NCBI GenBank assembly: GCA_011051425.1
Contig: DRLF01000200.1
Span: 1 to 6,937, forward strand
DNA: 6,937 nucleotides
Source: Thiolapillus brandeum
GTDB taxonomy: Bacteria; Pseudomonadota; Gammaproteobacteria; Chromatiales; Chromatiaceae
Reading direction: 5' to 3'
Part shown: positions 1 to 6,231 of the stretch, one piece after another
How positions within the stretch are numbered: the stretch's first letter is position 1
Layout of the letters: the number at the start of each line of letters is the position of its first letter
Program-made: the position numbers and the translations under genes
Notes under the pieces: model-generated
The model's input: only the letters and a program-made list of their open reading frames with translations
Databases searched by the model: none
Told to the model about the DNA's origin: nothing

Positions 1-54
1 CTTCTGAATGCTTTCTACCACGTACTTGAAGGGATCTGGCGCTTTGTTTTCCAT
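1..54 (-). CDS. Possible start of an unidentified gene, cut by the window edge
   Basis: An ATG at 54-52 overlaps the transposase TGA stop (56-54) and opens a frame that runs to the window edge: MENKAPDPFKYVVESIQK. Purine-rich sequence AGGGCGAGAGG lies 3 to 10 bases upstream and could serve as a ribosome binding site. Eighteen codons without a stop are not significant by themselves, and the overlap could be chance. I do not recognise the protein. It may equally be non-coding end sequence of the insertion element. Confidence 0.2.
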   Translation of the reverse strand, partial: MENKAPDPFKYVVESIQK

Positions 55-670
55 CAGCCTCTCGCCCTATCATGCGCCAGCTTCTCGATATTGTGCGCCA
101 GGGCGTACAGCTTCCATTGTCCGTTTGCTTTCTTCCTGCTCCTGAGGGTGAATCGTTCCAGGTCTTTATGGTAACGCAAAACGCCGAAGGGCGGTTCCAC
201 GGTATCCAGCCGCCGGCTGTAGATCATTCGGCCGCGCAGACTGTCGATCTTTTGCTTCATCTTGTCGATGAGGGTCGGCGGCTGTTGTTTTTTGTTTTGG
301 ATGGAAGAACACCAATTGTCGAGGGCTTCTCTGGTGTGCGCCCTGGAGGCATTTGGCACTGAGATGGCAGGGCTCACAGGCGGACTTGGGCGCGGTAAAC
401 TTGATGCCGGTTCGGTTATTGATCCGTACATTGACACCATGGCGGTACATGGATTTTCCCGCGGGACAGGTGCAGGTGAGTGATCGGGGGCGCAACGAAA
501 TTTTCGGAGCCGGAACCGCTTGGGCAGGGGCTTGGGTGTTTTGTATTTGCCGGCTTCGGCAAAGCTCGGATCGCGCTTTCTAAACCGGCTGTCGGCAATG
601 AGGCTTCGCAGGATTCGTCTTCCAGCCATTGGAGTTTGGCGGCGGGATGGAAGCCTGCGTCAGCGGTCAA
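54..670 (-). pseudogene. IS1182-family transposase, truncated and frameshifted
   Basis: This is the C-terminal part of a DDE transposase of the IS1182 type (cut-and-paste DNA transposition), recognised by reading three frames in turn. Frame one (670 to about 615) gives LTADAGFHPAAKLQWLE, which carries the second catalytic Asp of the family in the ADAGF motif (codon 661-659). Frame two (about 620 to 498) gives IADSRFRKRDPSF. Frame three (about 498 to 290) gives the cysteine-rich insert CTCPAGK and CEPCHLSAKC. Frame two then resumes (about 293 to 57) with RMIYSRRLDTVEPPFG, RFTLRSRKKANGQWKLY and HNIEKLA; the Glu at 197-195 fits the third catalytic residue. The last switch coincides with a run of six A on the minus strand (293-288). 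The N-terminal domain and first catalytic Asp are absent, so the gene should be dead. Family assignment is by memory of the motifs. Sequencing error could explain single indels but not the missing 5' part. Confidence 0.85.
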
Positions 671-680
671 ACGACCCGAC
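54..680 (-). mobile_element. Remnant of an IS1182-like insertion sequence
   Basis: Only the distal part of the element survives, corresponding to the pseudogene. The sequence upstream of the ADAGF-coding stretch (beyond about 680) no longer matches any transposase motif I know, so the break probably lies near 670-680. No terminal inverted repeat pair or target-site duplication can be recognised; the left end of the element should lie within or beyond bases 1-53. The right boundary given here is approximate. Confidence 0.6.
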
Positions 681-889
681 GAAGGCCAGTAACCAGCCGT
701 AGCCCATCGACAGCATCACTGCCATGCCCACCAGCAGGGCGCTCGGTGTCATCGGGATGCGCCAGCAGTCGAGCAGACCGCCCGCAGGTAGCTTGCTGAC
801 AACTATACCGACAAGGTGATGGAGCTGGCCCTGCCCATGCTGCAGAACAGACAGGGCGGCTGAGGGTGATACATTTGGTGGCCGGGTTA
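671..889. other. Intergenic patchwork with gene debris
   Basis: No complete gene is seen here. On the minus strand a frame is open from about 870 to the TGA at 662-660. Its last part, from an ATG at 752, reads MTPSALLVGMAVMLSMGYGW followed by LLAFVGSFDR: a hydrophobic stretch that could be one membrane segment of a lost membrane protein. On the plus strand a short frame ends LADNYTDKVMELALPMLQN just before a TGA at 861-863, which could be the tail of another gene. Neither could be assigned to a family. I see no clear terminator for the PhnD-like gene, whose stop is at 892-890. Confidence 0.35.
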
Positions 890-1798
890 TTAGTAAGTTT
901 CGCCGGTCACGTACTTCACCAGTTCGCGGCTCTTGTCGTAGTCCCTGTCCGTGACCGCATAGAAATCACTTACTCTGGCAGCTTTGAGAATGGACTTTCC
1001 ATTGTCTGCCGCTTTCAGGAAGATCATGCTGTTGCGTATCTTTTTGCGAAGTCTGGCAGGCATGCTGCTATTAACTGCCCAGGGTAAATGGGTAATGGGA
1101 TCACCAACGGCAAGTATGCGCATTTTGTCGATACCTTCCTGACCGATACGTTTCTTAACAGACTTTGCATTGAGGAGGTGAGCGCCGGCTGCCGCAGCCT
1201 CGCCTTTGTTCATGAAAGCGTCAACAATGGCGAAGGGCGGGTTCTTTGCAAAAATGACAGTGTAATCCTGCGAATTGAGGCCTGCCTTCTTCAACAGCGC
1301 TGTGGTGGTGATATAACTGACCATAGCCTTTTTACCGCCTCCGAACACGATAGTCTTGCCTCTCAGGTCCGGCAGAGACTTCAAGTCCCGCCTTGCAGCC
1401 TTCACGAAAATGGCGCCGGATATGGTTCGGCTGCCACCTTCTTCATTGGCAACAATAGCCTGATAGCCAAACTTCTTGTGGCTTTCAATATAGTGATATT
1501 GGTTGAAATGAACGATGTCGTATGTTCCCGATTTTACTCCCTGCCAGAATTCCTTGTAGGTCGCGGGTGTGATCAGGTGAATTGGACGGTTCAGTGCGCT
1601 CTGCAGATAGTCGGCCAATGGCTGGAAAGACTTCCGGCTTACCTGAGGAATGCGCCTGGGAAATATTGCGAGGTTCAGCGATGCTGTCCCGTTGCTGCTA
1701 TCGGCGGACCGAGTCGGGTTGGTCTGGTAACGGTAGACGAGCCAACCGGCCGATACGAGTATTGCTATTGCTGCCAGAATAACCGGAATCCTTTTCAT
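890..1798 (-). CDS. PhnD-like periplasmic substrate-binding protein, membrane-anchored
   Basis: A 302-residue protein of the phosphate/phosphite/phosphonate-binding (PhnD, PF12974-type) superfamily, the ligand-binding part of ABC importers or of sensory systems. Residues 5-23 form one hydrophobic segment after MKR, with no lipobox, so it is either a signal peptide or an uncleaved anchor; the rest should be periplasmic. The fold is shown by LNLAIFPRRIP (41-51), the first-lobe stretch FQPLADYLQ (58-66), YKEFWQGVKSGTYDIVHF (81-98), and the second-lobe stretch LPDLRGKTIVFGGGKKAMVS (142-161). The usual SxSG-type binding loop of classical PhnD is replaced by GGGKKAMVSYI, so the ligand need not be a phosphonate. 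ATG 1798 is preceded at 7 bases by AGGGGGAA (1813-1806). No permease or ATPase gene is in the window. The gene lies 116 bases after the MliC-like gene and next to the decayed insertion element. Ligand unknown. Confidence 0.85.
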   Translation of the reverse strand: MKRIPVILAAIAILVSAGWLVYRYQTNPTRSADSSNGTASLNLAIFPRRIPQVSRKSFQPLADYLQSALNRPIHLITPATYKEFWQGVKSGTYDIVHFNQYHYIESHKKFGYQAIVANEEGGSRTISGAIFVKAARRDLKSLPDLRGKTIVFGGGKKAMVSYITTTALLKKAGLNSQDYTVIFAKNPPFAIVDAFMNKGEAAAAGAHLLNAKSVKKRIGQEGIDKMRILAVGDPITHLPWAVNSSMPARLRKKIRNSMIFLKAADNGKSILKAARVSDFYAVTDRDYDKSRELVKYVTGETY

Positions 1799-1805
1799 CG
1801 TTCTG

Positions 1806-1835
1806 TTCCCCCTGGGACAATCCTGTTTTCAGGAT
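1806..1835 (-). promoter_or_regulatory. RBS and small leader hairpin of the PhnD-like gene
   Basis: On the minus strand the ribosome binding site AGGGGGAA (1813-1806) lies 7 bases before the ATG. Just upstream is a perfect 6-bp stem with a four-base loop, ATCCTG-AAAA-CAGGAT (1835-1820). There is no U-tract after it in the minus-strand direction, so it is not a terminator of the upstream gene. It may be chance or a weak leader structure. Confidence 0.35.
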
Positions 1836-1914
1836 GTTTATTTGATTGTTCTTCGGTGGGAGAGATGGGTGAAAAGAGAAATTTATTCCGTTATGGCACA
1901 GGATTGTGACAGCA

Positions 1915-2250
1915 TCAGGGTTTGGGTGTGCTTTCAGACTGCCTGCAGCGCAGCACGCCATGACCGGCGCTCACAGCCAGCACGGCATTGTCGCCCTTAC
2001 GCAGGAAAAGCGTTTGGTGATCGTCACTGACATAACGCTCGCCTTTCATGTCGGACCGGCGGGGGAGTACAAAGATCTTGTCCTTCAGTACAACACGTGC
2101 CTGTGTCTGTGTCAGATCAACGGTCAACGGTATGTTCCCGTTGCATTGATAGGACAGGGTCACGGTATTTTCCGGACCTGTCCCGGCAAATAAGCTGCAG
2201 GCAGTCAGGCCCATTGCGGTCAACAGTGGCAGGCATGTTCTGTATGTCAA
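1915..2250 (-). CDS. MliC-like lipoprotein (putative lysozyme inhibitor)
   Basis: A 111-residue small lipoprotein resembling the MliC/PliC family, whose members inhibit c-type lysozyme from the periplasm or outer membrane. A short signal peptide ends in the lipobox LTAC (15-18), so Cys18 would be lipidated. The domain follows: TVTLSYQCNG (29-38), GERYVSDD (70-77), LFLRKGDNAVL (81-91) and VLRC (99-102). Cys36 and Cys102 fit the conserved disulfide pair. The length is normal for the family. The SGxRY loop of the family here reads KGERY (69-73), so the Ser that enters the lysozyme active site seems to be a Lys, while the loop Lys (K85) is kept. The start is TTG at 2250: the frame is closed upstream by a TGA at 2271-2269, GGAG lies 8 bases before, and the next ATG (residue 13) would destroy the signal peptide. 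Inhibitor function is inferred from the fold only. Confidence 0.72.
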   Translation of the reverse strand: MTYRTCLPLLTAMGLTACSLFAGTGPENTVTLSYQCNGNIPLTVDLTQTQARVVLKDKIFVLPRRSDMKGERYVSDDHQTLFLRKGDNAVLAVSAGHGVLRCRQSESTPKP

Positions 2251-2258
2251 GGCAGGTG

Positions 2259-2262
2259 CTCC
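2259..2262 (-). promoter_or_regulatory. RBS that fixes the TTG start of the MliC-like gene
   Basis: GGAG on the minus strand ends 8 bases before the TTG at 2250-2248. It is the only good Shine-Dalgarno match near the first codons of the frame and supports the rare start codon. No convincing promoter could be picked in the 177 bases between this gene and the glycosyltransferase stop. Confidence 0.6.
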
Positions 2263-2427
2263 ATTGTTTCAGGTGGTTGGCAACAAATTTAAGTCGTTTC
2301 TCAAACCATGGGCAGGCACTGGAAAGATATGTCGTGAATCCATTCCTGCCGCCAACGGTCTTTCCGGCACTCAACCATCATGGTGCTTTGTATATCGTAG
2401 CTGATCTTTGCAACAGACCACTTTGGA

Positions 2428-3903
2428 TTAGGGGCGTTGCTGGATTTCGGTGAGGACATAGCGTCGATTCTCAAACAGCCTTGGCAAGGGGTGCCCCAGT
2501 TTATCTGTCATTTTCTGCCAGTAGCGTTTGGGAACGGCCAGGTACAAGGGGCTTGCCGGCAGCTTGTGTTGATAGATGTCTTCTCTACTGAGTTTTCCGG
2601 CTTTCTCCCGGGCATAGAACCGTGCCGAAGGAGGGGGGCTGCCAAGATAATACAAGGGGGTTGGGTTGTTTTCTTCTCCACCGCTGGCATTGCCCGATGC
2701 TCTGTTCACGAAGGCCACCAATCCTTTTTCTGTTTTGACGCTGTCGGGTTGCAGCATGACATATCCGTATGTGCCCAAAGAGAGCAGCGGGACGAGGAAA
2801 AGGGCAACATAACTGCCGCTTGCCATGAGTCTGCTTTTGTCCTGAGTCGCTGGTGTCATGGCCAGGATCAGGGCAAGTGCAGGCAGGGCAGGTAACAGAT
2901 AGGTCCAGAGTACATTGCCCGCAGGCGTGAAAAACAAAGGCGTGAACAAAGCCCATGACAGCAGGTAAGAATGCAAAGGGGAAGCGGCAGTGGTTTTGAG
3001 CGTTTTACGGTCCTGCGCTGCAAACATTTTGCCAAGAAGCAATCCTATGGCAATCAAACCCCAGGGAAAGGATGCCATCAGCCATTGCAGCCAGATAGTG
3101 CCTTTGGGATGCCTGTGCGCACTGCCGTACAGATCTCCCCCCCATCCGGGCTGAATGAAGCGCATGAAGTGTTCGCCAATGATGAAGTAATTCAGGAAAC
3201 CGGGTGTTTTCAATTCTGCGGCGATGTACCAGGGTAAGCCAACAAGCAGTGTCAGCAGGCTTCCTTTCAGCCAGGGCAAGGCCTTGATATGGCGTTGTGC
3301 AGTCCCGGACCGGTGAATGAAGCTCCAGATCACGATGGGGGCAAAGGTCAATACCAGTGCCAAAGGTCCCTTGGCTAACAGTCCAATGGCCAAACCGAGA
3401 AAAAATCCATAGCGCCAGTGCCAGCGCGGTGCTGTTGGTGCGAGATAAAAAGCTGCCAGTGACCAGGTGACACCAAGGGTCAGGAACGGGTCTGTCATCA
3501 CCGCACCGGAAGCCACATAAACCAGGGCAGTGGTGATGTAGATCAATACCGCGTTACGGGCGGTCCGTGTTGTGCCGGTAAGGAGTGCGAATCGCCATAT
3601 TACCCATGAGGTAGCAAGAGTGGCCAGCAGTGATGGCAGGCGCACGGCAAATTCGTTGATGCCAAAGGCTTTGAACGAGAGCGCTTCCATCCAGAATGCC
3701 AGGGGCGGTTTTCCCCAAAAAGGCACATCAGGTTTGAACCAGGGGGTAATCCAGTCATTGGTGGTGACCATCAGTCTGGCGATTTCTGCATATCGTGCTT
3801 CAGTGGTGTCTGTCAACGGAACCAGGACCATGCCCAGGATCCGCAGCGCCACCAATACGACAATGATCCAGATAAAGCCGGTCCGGTGCAGCAATATTCT
3901 CAT
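2428..3903 (-). CDS. ArnT-like / PMT_2-family membrane glycosyltransferase
   Basis: A 491-residue polytopic membrane protein of the GT39/GT83 (dolichyl-phosphate-mannose mannosyltransferase, ArnT-like) class. Such enzymes take a sugar from a polyprenyl-phosphate carrier on the outer face of the inner membrane and transfer it to lipid A, another glycolipid or a protein. The first periplasmic loop carries the catalytic-type acidic motif TDTTEARYAEIARLM (31-45), then DWITPWF (50-56) and GKPPLAFW (64-71). Further family marks are MTDPF (136-140), LAKGPLAL (176-183), LPWY (223-226) and GEHFMRF (243-249). About eleven hydrophobic segments can be seen by eye between 10 and 381. The C-terminal part (382-491) is soluble and shorter than in ArnT of about 550 residues. 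ATG 3903 has AGGA 5 bases upstream. It starts 97 bases after metG on the same strand. No arn or other sugar-nucleotide genes are present, so donor and acceptor are unknown. Confidence 0.88.
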   Translation of the reverse strand: MRILLHRTGFIWIIVVLVALRILGMVLVPLTDTTEARYAEIARLMVTTNDWITPWFKPDVPFWGKPPLAFWMEALSFKAFGINEFAVRLPSLLATLATSWVIWRFALLTGTTRTARNAVLIYITTALVYVASGAVMTDPFLTLGVTWSLAAFYLAPTAPRWHWRYGFFLGLAIGLLAKGPLALVLTFAPIVIWSFIHRSGTAQRHIKALPWLKGSLLTLLVGLPWYIAAELKTPGFLNYFIIGEHFMRFIQPGWGGDLYGSAHRHPKGTIWLQWLMASFPWGLIAIGLLLGKMFAAQDRKTLKTTAASPLHSYLLSWALFTPLFFTPAGNVLWTYLLPALPALALILAMTPATQDKSRLMASGSYVALFLVPLLSLGTYGYVMLQPDSVKTEKGLVAFVNRASGNASGGEENNPTPLYYLGSPPPSARFYAREKAGKLSREDIYQHKLPASPLYLAVPKRYWQKMTDKLGHPLPRLFENRRYVLTEIQQRP

Positions 3904-4000
3904 TGGTTCCTGAAAGCTATCCGGGTTGGATCAGGCTGCAAACGGCGTAGTGGGGCAGCTGCCTGGTGTCGCTGGATCCACGACTGGGCATGCATCGGCA

Positions 4001-6019
4001 CTACTTGACCTTCATGCCCGGTTGCGCACCGTCATCCGGGCTGAGGAGAAAGATATCCTTGCCACCCGGCCCGGCAGCCAGCACCATGCCCTCGGAAAGC
4101 CCGAAGCGCATCTTGCGCGGGGCCAGGTTGGCGACCATCACTGTGAGGCGCCCTTCCAGCTCCCCAGGATCATAGGCCGCCTTGATGCCGGCGAAGACGT
4201 TGCGGGTCTCGCCACCCAGGTCCAGTGTGAGTTGCAGCAATTTGTCGGCGCCTTCAACTGCCTGAGCTTTGGTGATGCGCGCCACGCGCAGGTCTACCTT
4301 GGCGAAGTCGTCGAACTCGATGGTATCGGCGATGGCTTCCTGAGCCGGGCTTGCCGGTGCAGCCTTCTGCGGCCTGGCCTGCATGTCTTCCTTCGAGGCC
4401 TCCACCATGGCTTCCACTTTCTTGGGGTCCACACGGGTCATGAGAGGCTTGAACTTGTCGATTGCATGGCCGAGCAGGGGCTTGTCCGCGTCGCTCCATT
4501 GCAGGGTATCTACCTTCAGGAAGGCTTCCGCGGCTTCGGCGGTACCCGGCAATATGGGGCGCAGGTAGACCATGAGTACCTTGAACAGGTTGATGCCCAT
4601 GGAACAGATGTCCTGCAGCTCCTGCTCGCGGCCTTCCTCCTTGGCCACCACCCAGGGCTGTTTCTCGTCGATGTACTGGTTGGCCTTGTCCGCCAGAGCC
4701 ATGATCTCGCGCACGGCGCGGCTGAACTCGCGCTTTTCGTAGTGTTCGGCGATGGATTCACTGGCGTCTGTAAATGTCTTGAACAGCTCCGGCTCGGACA
4801 GTGATTCGGACAGTATGCCGCCGAAGCGCTTGCTGATGAAGCCGGCGCAGCGGCTGGCGATGTTTACCACCTTGCCCACCAGGTCGGAATTGACCCGCTG
4901 CACGAAGTCTTCCAGATTCAGGTCGATGTCGTCCACGCCGGAACCCAGCTTGGCGGCGAAATAGTAGCGCAGGTATTCGGGGTTGAGGTTGTCCAGGTAA
5001 GTGCGCGCCTTGATGAAACTGCCCCGGGACTTGGACATCTTCTGTCCGTCCACGGTGAGGAAGCCGTGAGCGTGGATGGTGGTGGGTTTGCGGAAGCCGG
5101 CGCCATCCAGCATGGCGGGCCAGAACAGGGCATGGAAATAGATGATGTCCTTGCCGATGAAATGATACAGCTCGGTTTCGGCGCCTGCCGCCCAGAATTC
5201 GTCGAAATCCAGCCCTTTTTTCCCGCAGAAATTCTTGAAGCTGGCCATATAGCCGATGGGAGCATCCAGCCAGACATAGAAATACTTGCCGGGATGGCCG
5301 GGAATCTCGAAACCGAAGTAGGGAGCGTCGCGTGAAATGTCCCATTCGCGCAGGCCGGCCTCGAACCACTCGTCCAGCTTGTTGGCCACTTCGGGCTGCA
5401 GGTGGCCGCCGCGGGTCCATTCCCTGAGCATGTCCTCGAAATCCGCCAGTTTGAAGAAGTAATGCTCCGATTCCTTCTCCACCGGTTTGGCGCCCGAGAC
5501 CACGGAGTAGCTGTTCTTAAGTTCCGTGGGGCTGTAAGTGGCCCCGCAGACCTCGCAGTTGTCACCATACTGGTCTGCCGCGCCGCACTTGGGACATTCA
5601 CCCTTGATGAACCGGTCCGGCAGGAACATCTTTTCCTCCGGATCATAGGCCTGCACGATCTTGCGGCTGGTGATGTGGCCCGCTGCCAGGTTGCGCTCGT
5701 AGATCAGCTCGGCACATTCGCGGTTTTCCTCGGAATGTGTGCTGTGATAATTGTCGAACCCGACCCGGAAATCCCGGAAATCCGCCTGATGTTCTTCGGA
5801 CATGGCCGCAATCAGTTCCTCTGGCGTGATGCCTTTCTGCCGCGCATGGAGCATGATAGGCGTACCATGGGAATCATCGGCACAGATGTACCAGCACTCG
5901 TTGCCGCGCATTTTCTGGAAGCGCGCCCAGATGTCTGTCTGGGTGTATTCCACGATGTGGCCGATGTGCAGGGGTGCATTGGCGTAAGGGAGGGCGCTGG
6001 TGACGAGGATCTTTCGCAT
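4001..6019 (-). CDS. metG: Methionyl-tRNA synthetase
   Basis: Cytosolic class I aminoacyl-tRNA synthetase that charges tRNA-Met with methionine using ATP; essential for translation. The 672-residue product is full length for the long, dimeric bacterial form. The catalytic Rossmann domain has the HIGH signature (HIGH, 18-21) and KMSKS (327-331). The connective domain carries a four-cysteine zinc knuckle, CPKCG (142-146) and CEVCG (155-159), and WLDAPIGY (250-257) belongs to the methionine pocket region. A linker rich in Ala and Pro near 548-562 leads to the C-terminal OB-fold tRNA-binding/dimerisation domain (about 567-672; [21 protein letters not shown]). ATG 6019 fits the conserved N-terminus [20 protein letters not shown]. 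No good Shine-Dalgarno sequence precedes it (AACCGATAGCGATAACC), which is unusual for such a gene. It is divergent from apbC, as in E. coli. Confidence 0.98.
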   Translation of the reverse strand: MRKILVTSALPYANAPLHIGHIVEYTQTDIWARFQKMRGNECWYICADDSHGTPIMLHARQKGITPEELIAAMSEEHQADFRDFRVGFDNYHSTHSEENRECAELIYERNLAAGHITSRKIVQAYDPEEKMFLPDRFIKGECPKCGAADQYGDNCEVCGATYSPTELKNSYSVVSGAKPVEKESEHYFFKLADFEDMLREWTRGGHLQPEVANKLDEWFEAGLREWDISRDAPYFGFEIPGHPGKYFYVWLDAPIGYMASFKNFCGKKGLDFDEFWAAGAETELYHFIGKDIIYFHALFWPAMLDGAGFRKPTTIHAHGFLTVDGQKMSKSRGSFIKARTYLDNLNPEYLRYYFAAKLGSGVDDIDLNLEDFVQRVNSDLVGKVVNIASRCAGFISKRFGGILSESLSEPELFKTFTDASESIAEHYEKREFSRAVREIMALADKANQYIDEKQPWVVAKEEGREQELQDICSMGINLFKVLMVYLRPILPGTAEAAEAFLKVDTLQWSDADKPLLGHAIDKFKPLMTRVDPKKVEAMVEASKEDMQARPQKAAPASPAQEAIADTIEFDDFAKVDLRVARITKAQAVEGADKLLQLTLDLGGETRNVFAGIKAAYDPGELEGRLTVMVANLAPRKMRFGLSEGMVLAAGPGGKDIFLLSPDDGAQPGMKVK

Positions 6020-6047
6020 GGTTATCGCTATCGGTTGTGGTGGGCTT

Positions 6048-6100
6048 GTAGGTCGGGCTTCAGTCCGACATTCGCTTCATCGGGCTGAAGCCCGGCTTAC
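6048..6100. repeat. REP-like imperfect palindrome upstream of metG
   Basis: Two 20-base arms, 6048-6067 (GTAGGTCGGGCTTCAGTCCG) and 6081-6100 (CGGGCTGAAGCCCGGCTTAC), are inverted copies matching at 17 of 20 positions around a 13-base loop. The three differences all become G-U pairs in plus-strand RNA, but C-A mismatches in minus-strand RNA. Each arm has its own palindromic core (CGGGCT-GA-AGCCCG in the right arm). This form is typical of repetitive extragenic palindromes dispersed in gammaproteobacterial genomes, often moved by RAYT transposases. It lies between the metG start and its probable promoter. Confidence 0.75.
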
Positions 6101-6111
6101 ATAAGCCTATT

Positions 6112-6142
6112 ATTATCTCACAGAACAGATGGGTAATGTCCG
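6112..6142 (-). promoter_or_regulatory. metG: Possible metG promoter
   Basis: On the minus strand a -10-like GATAAT (6117-6112) is preceded, at 19 bases, by a weak -35-like CGGACA (6142-6137). If used, transcription would start near 6105 and the metG mRNA leader of about 85 bases would contain the REP-like palindrome. The spacing is long and the -35 poor, so the call is tentative. Confidence 0.25.
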
Positions 6143-6152
6143 AGTGTTTTGG

Positions 6153-6181
6153 TTGGTATTAACCTTCCAGTGGTGTAAAAT
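6153..6181 (+). promoter_or_regulatory. apbC: apbC promoter (sigma70-type)
   Basis: A -35 element TTGGTA (6153-6158) and a -10 element TAAAAT (6176-6181) are separated by the optimal 17 bases. The expected start point is near 6188, giving a leader of about 45 bases before the apbC ATG. The -35 lies in a small GGTT-N6-AACC dyad (6151-6164), of unknown meaning. Confidence 0.6.
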
Positions 6182-6217
6182 CGCGCCCAGTTAAAGAATT
6201 CGTTTTGCCCCCGGGGC

Positions 6218-6222
6218 AGGAG
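6218..6222 (+). promoter_or_regulatory. apbC: apbC ribosome binding site
   Basis: AGGAG ends 9 bases before the ATG at 6232, a near-consensus Shine-Dalgarno sequence at normal spacing that confirms the apbC start. Confidence 0.7.
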
Positions 6223-6231
6223 TAACAAATC

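Noticed and set aside
288..293. A6 run in the transposase as a programmed frameshift site
   Set aside because: The needed shift here is +1 (or -2), not the usual -1 of A-rich slippery sites, and two other frame breaks plus a missing 5' part indicate decay.
1088..1909. A 273-codon open frame on the plus strand
   Set aside because: It lies antisense to the PhnD-like gene, whose family motifs, RBS and signal segment are clear. The antisense translation has no recognisable domain.
2296..2376. Small minus-strand frame of about 26 codons starting at an ATG between the MliC-like and glycosyltransferase genes
   Set aside because: No ribosome binding site, no recognisable product, and the length is expected by chance.
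3954..3963. Perfect palindrome GGCAGCTGCC between metG and the glycosyltransferase, considered as a metG terminator
   Set aside because: No loop, only a 5-bp half-stem and no U-tract follows on the minus strand, so it does not look like an intrinsic terminator.
3926..4804. A 292-codon open frame on the plus strand
   Set aside because: It is antisense to the metG C-terminal half and reflects the GC-rich codon pattern of metG; its His/Gly/Leu-rich product matches nothing known to me.
4795..4815. Near-tandem repeat TCGGACAGT in metG
   Set aside because: It encodes two adjacent LSE-type triplets in a helical stretch of the protein; short coding redundancy is a sufficient explanation.
4758..5646. 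Long minus-strand frames out of register with metG
   Set aside because: They overlap the conserved metG coding sequence on the same strand and give Arg/Pro/Ser-rich translations typical of shifted frames.
5402..6088. A 228-codon open frame on the plus strand
   Set aside because: It is antisense to the metG catalytic domain and ends across the metG start and the repeat, with no supported start site.
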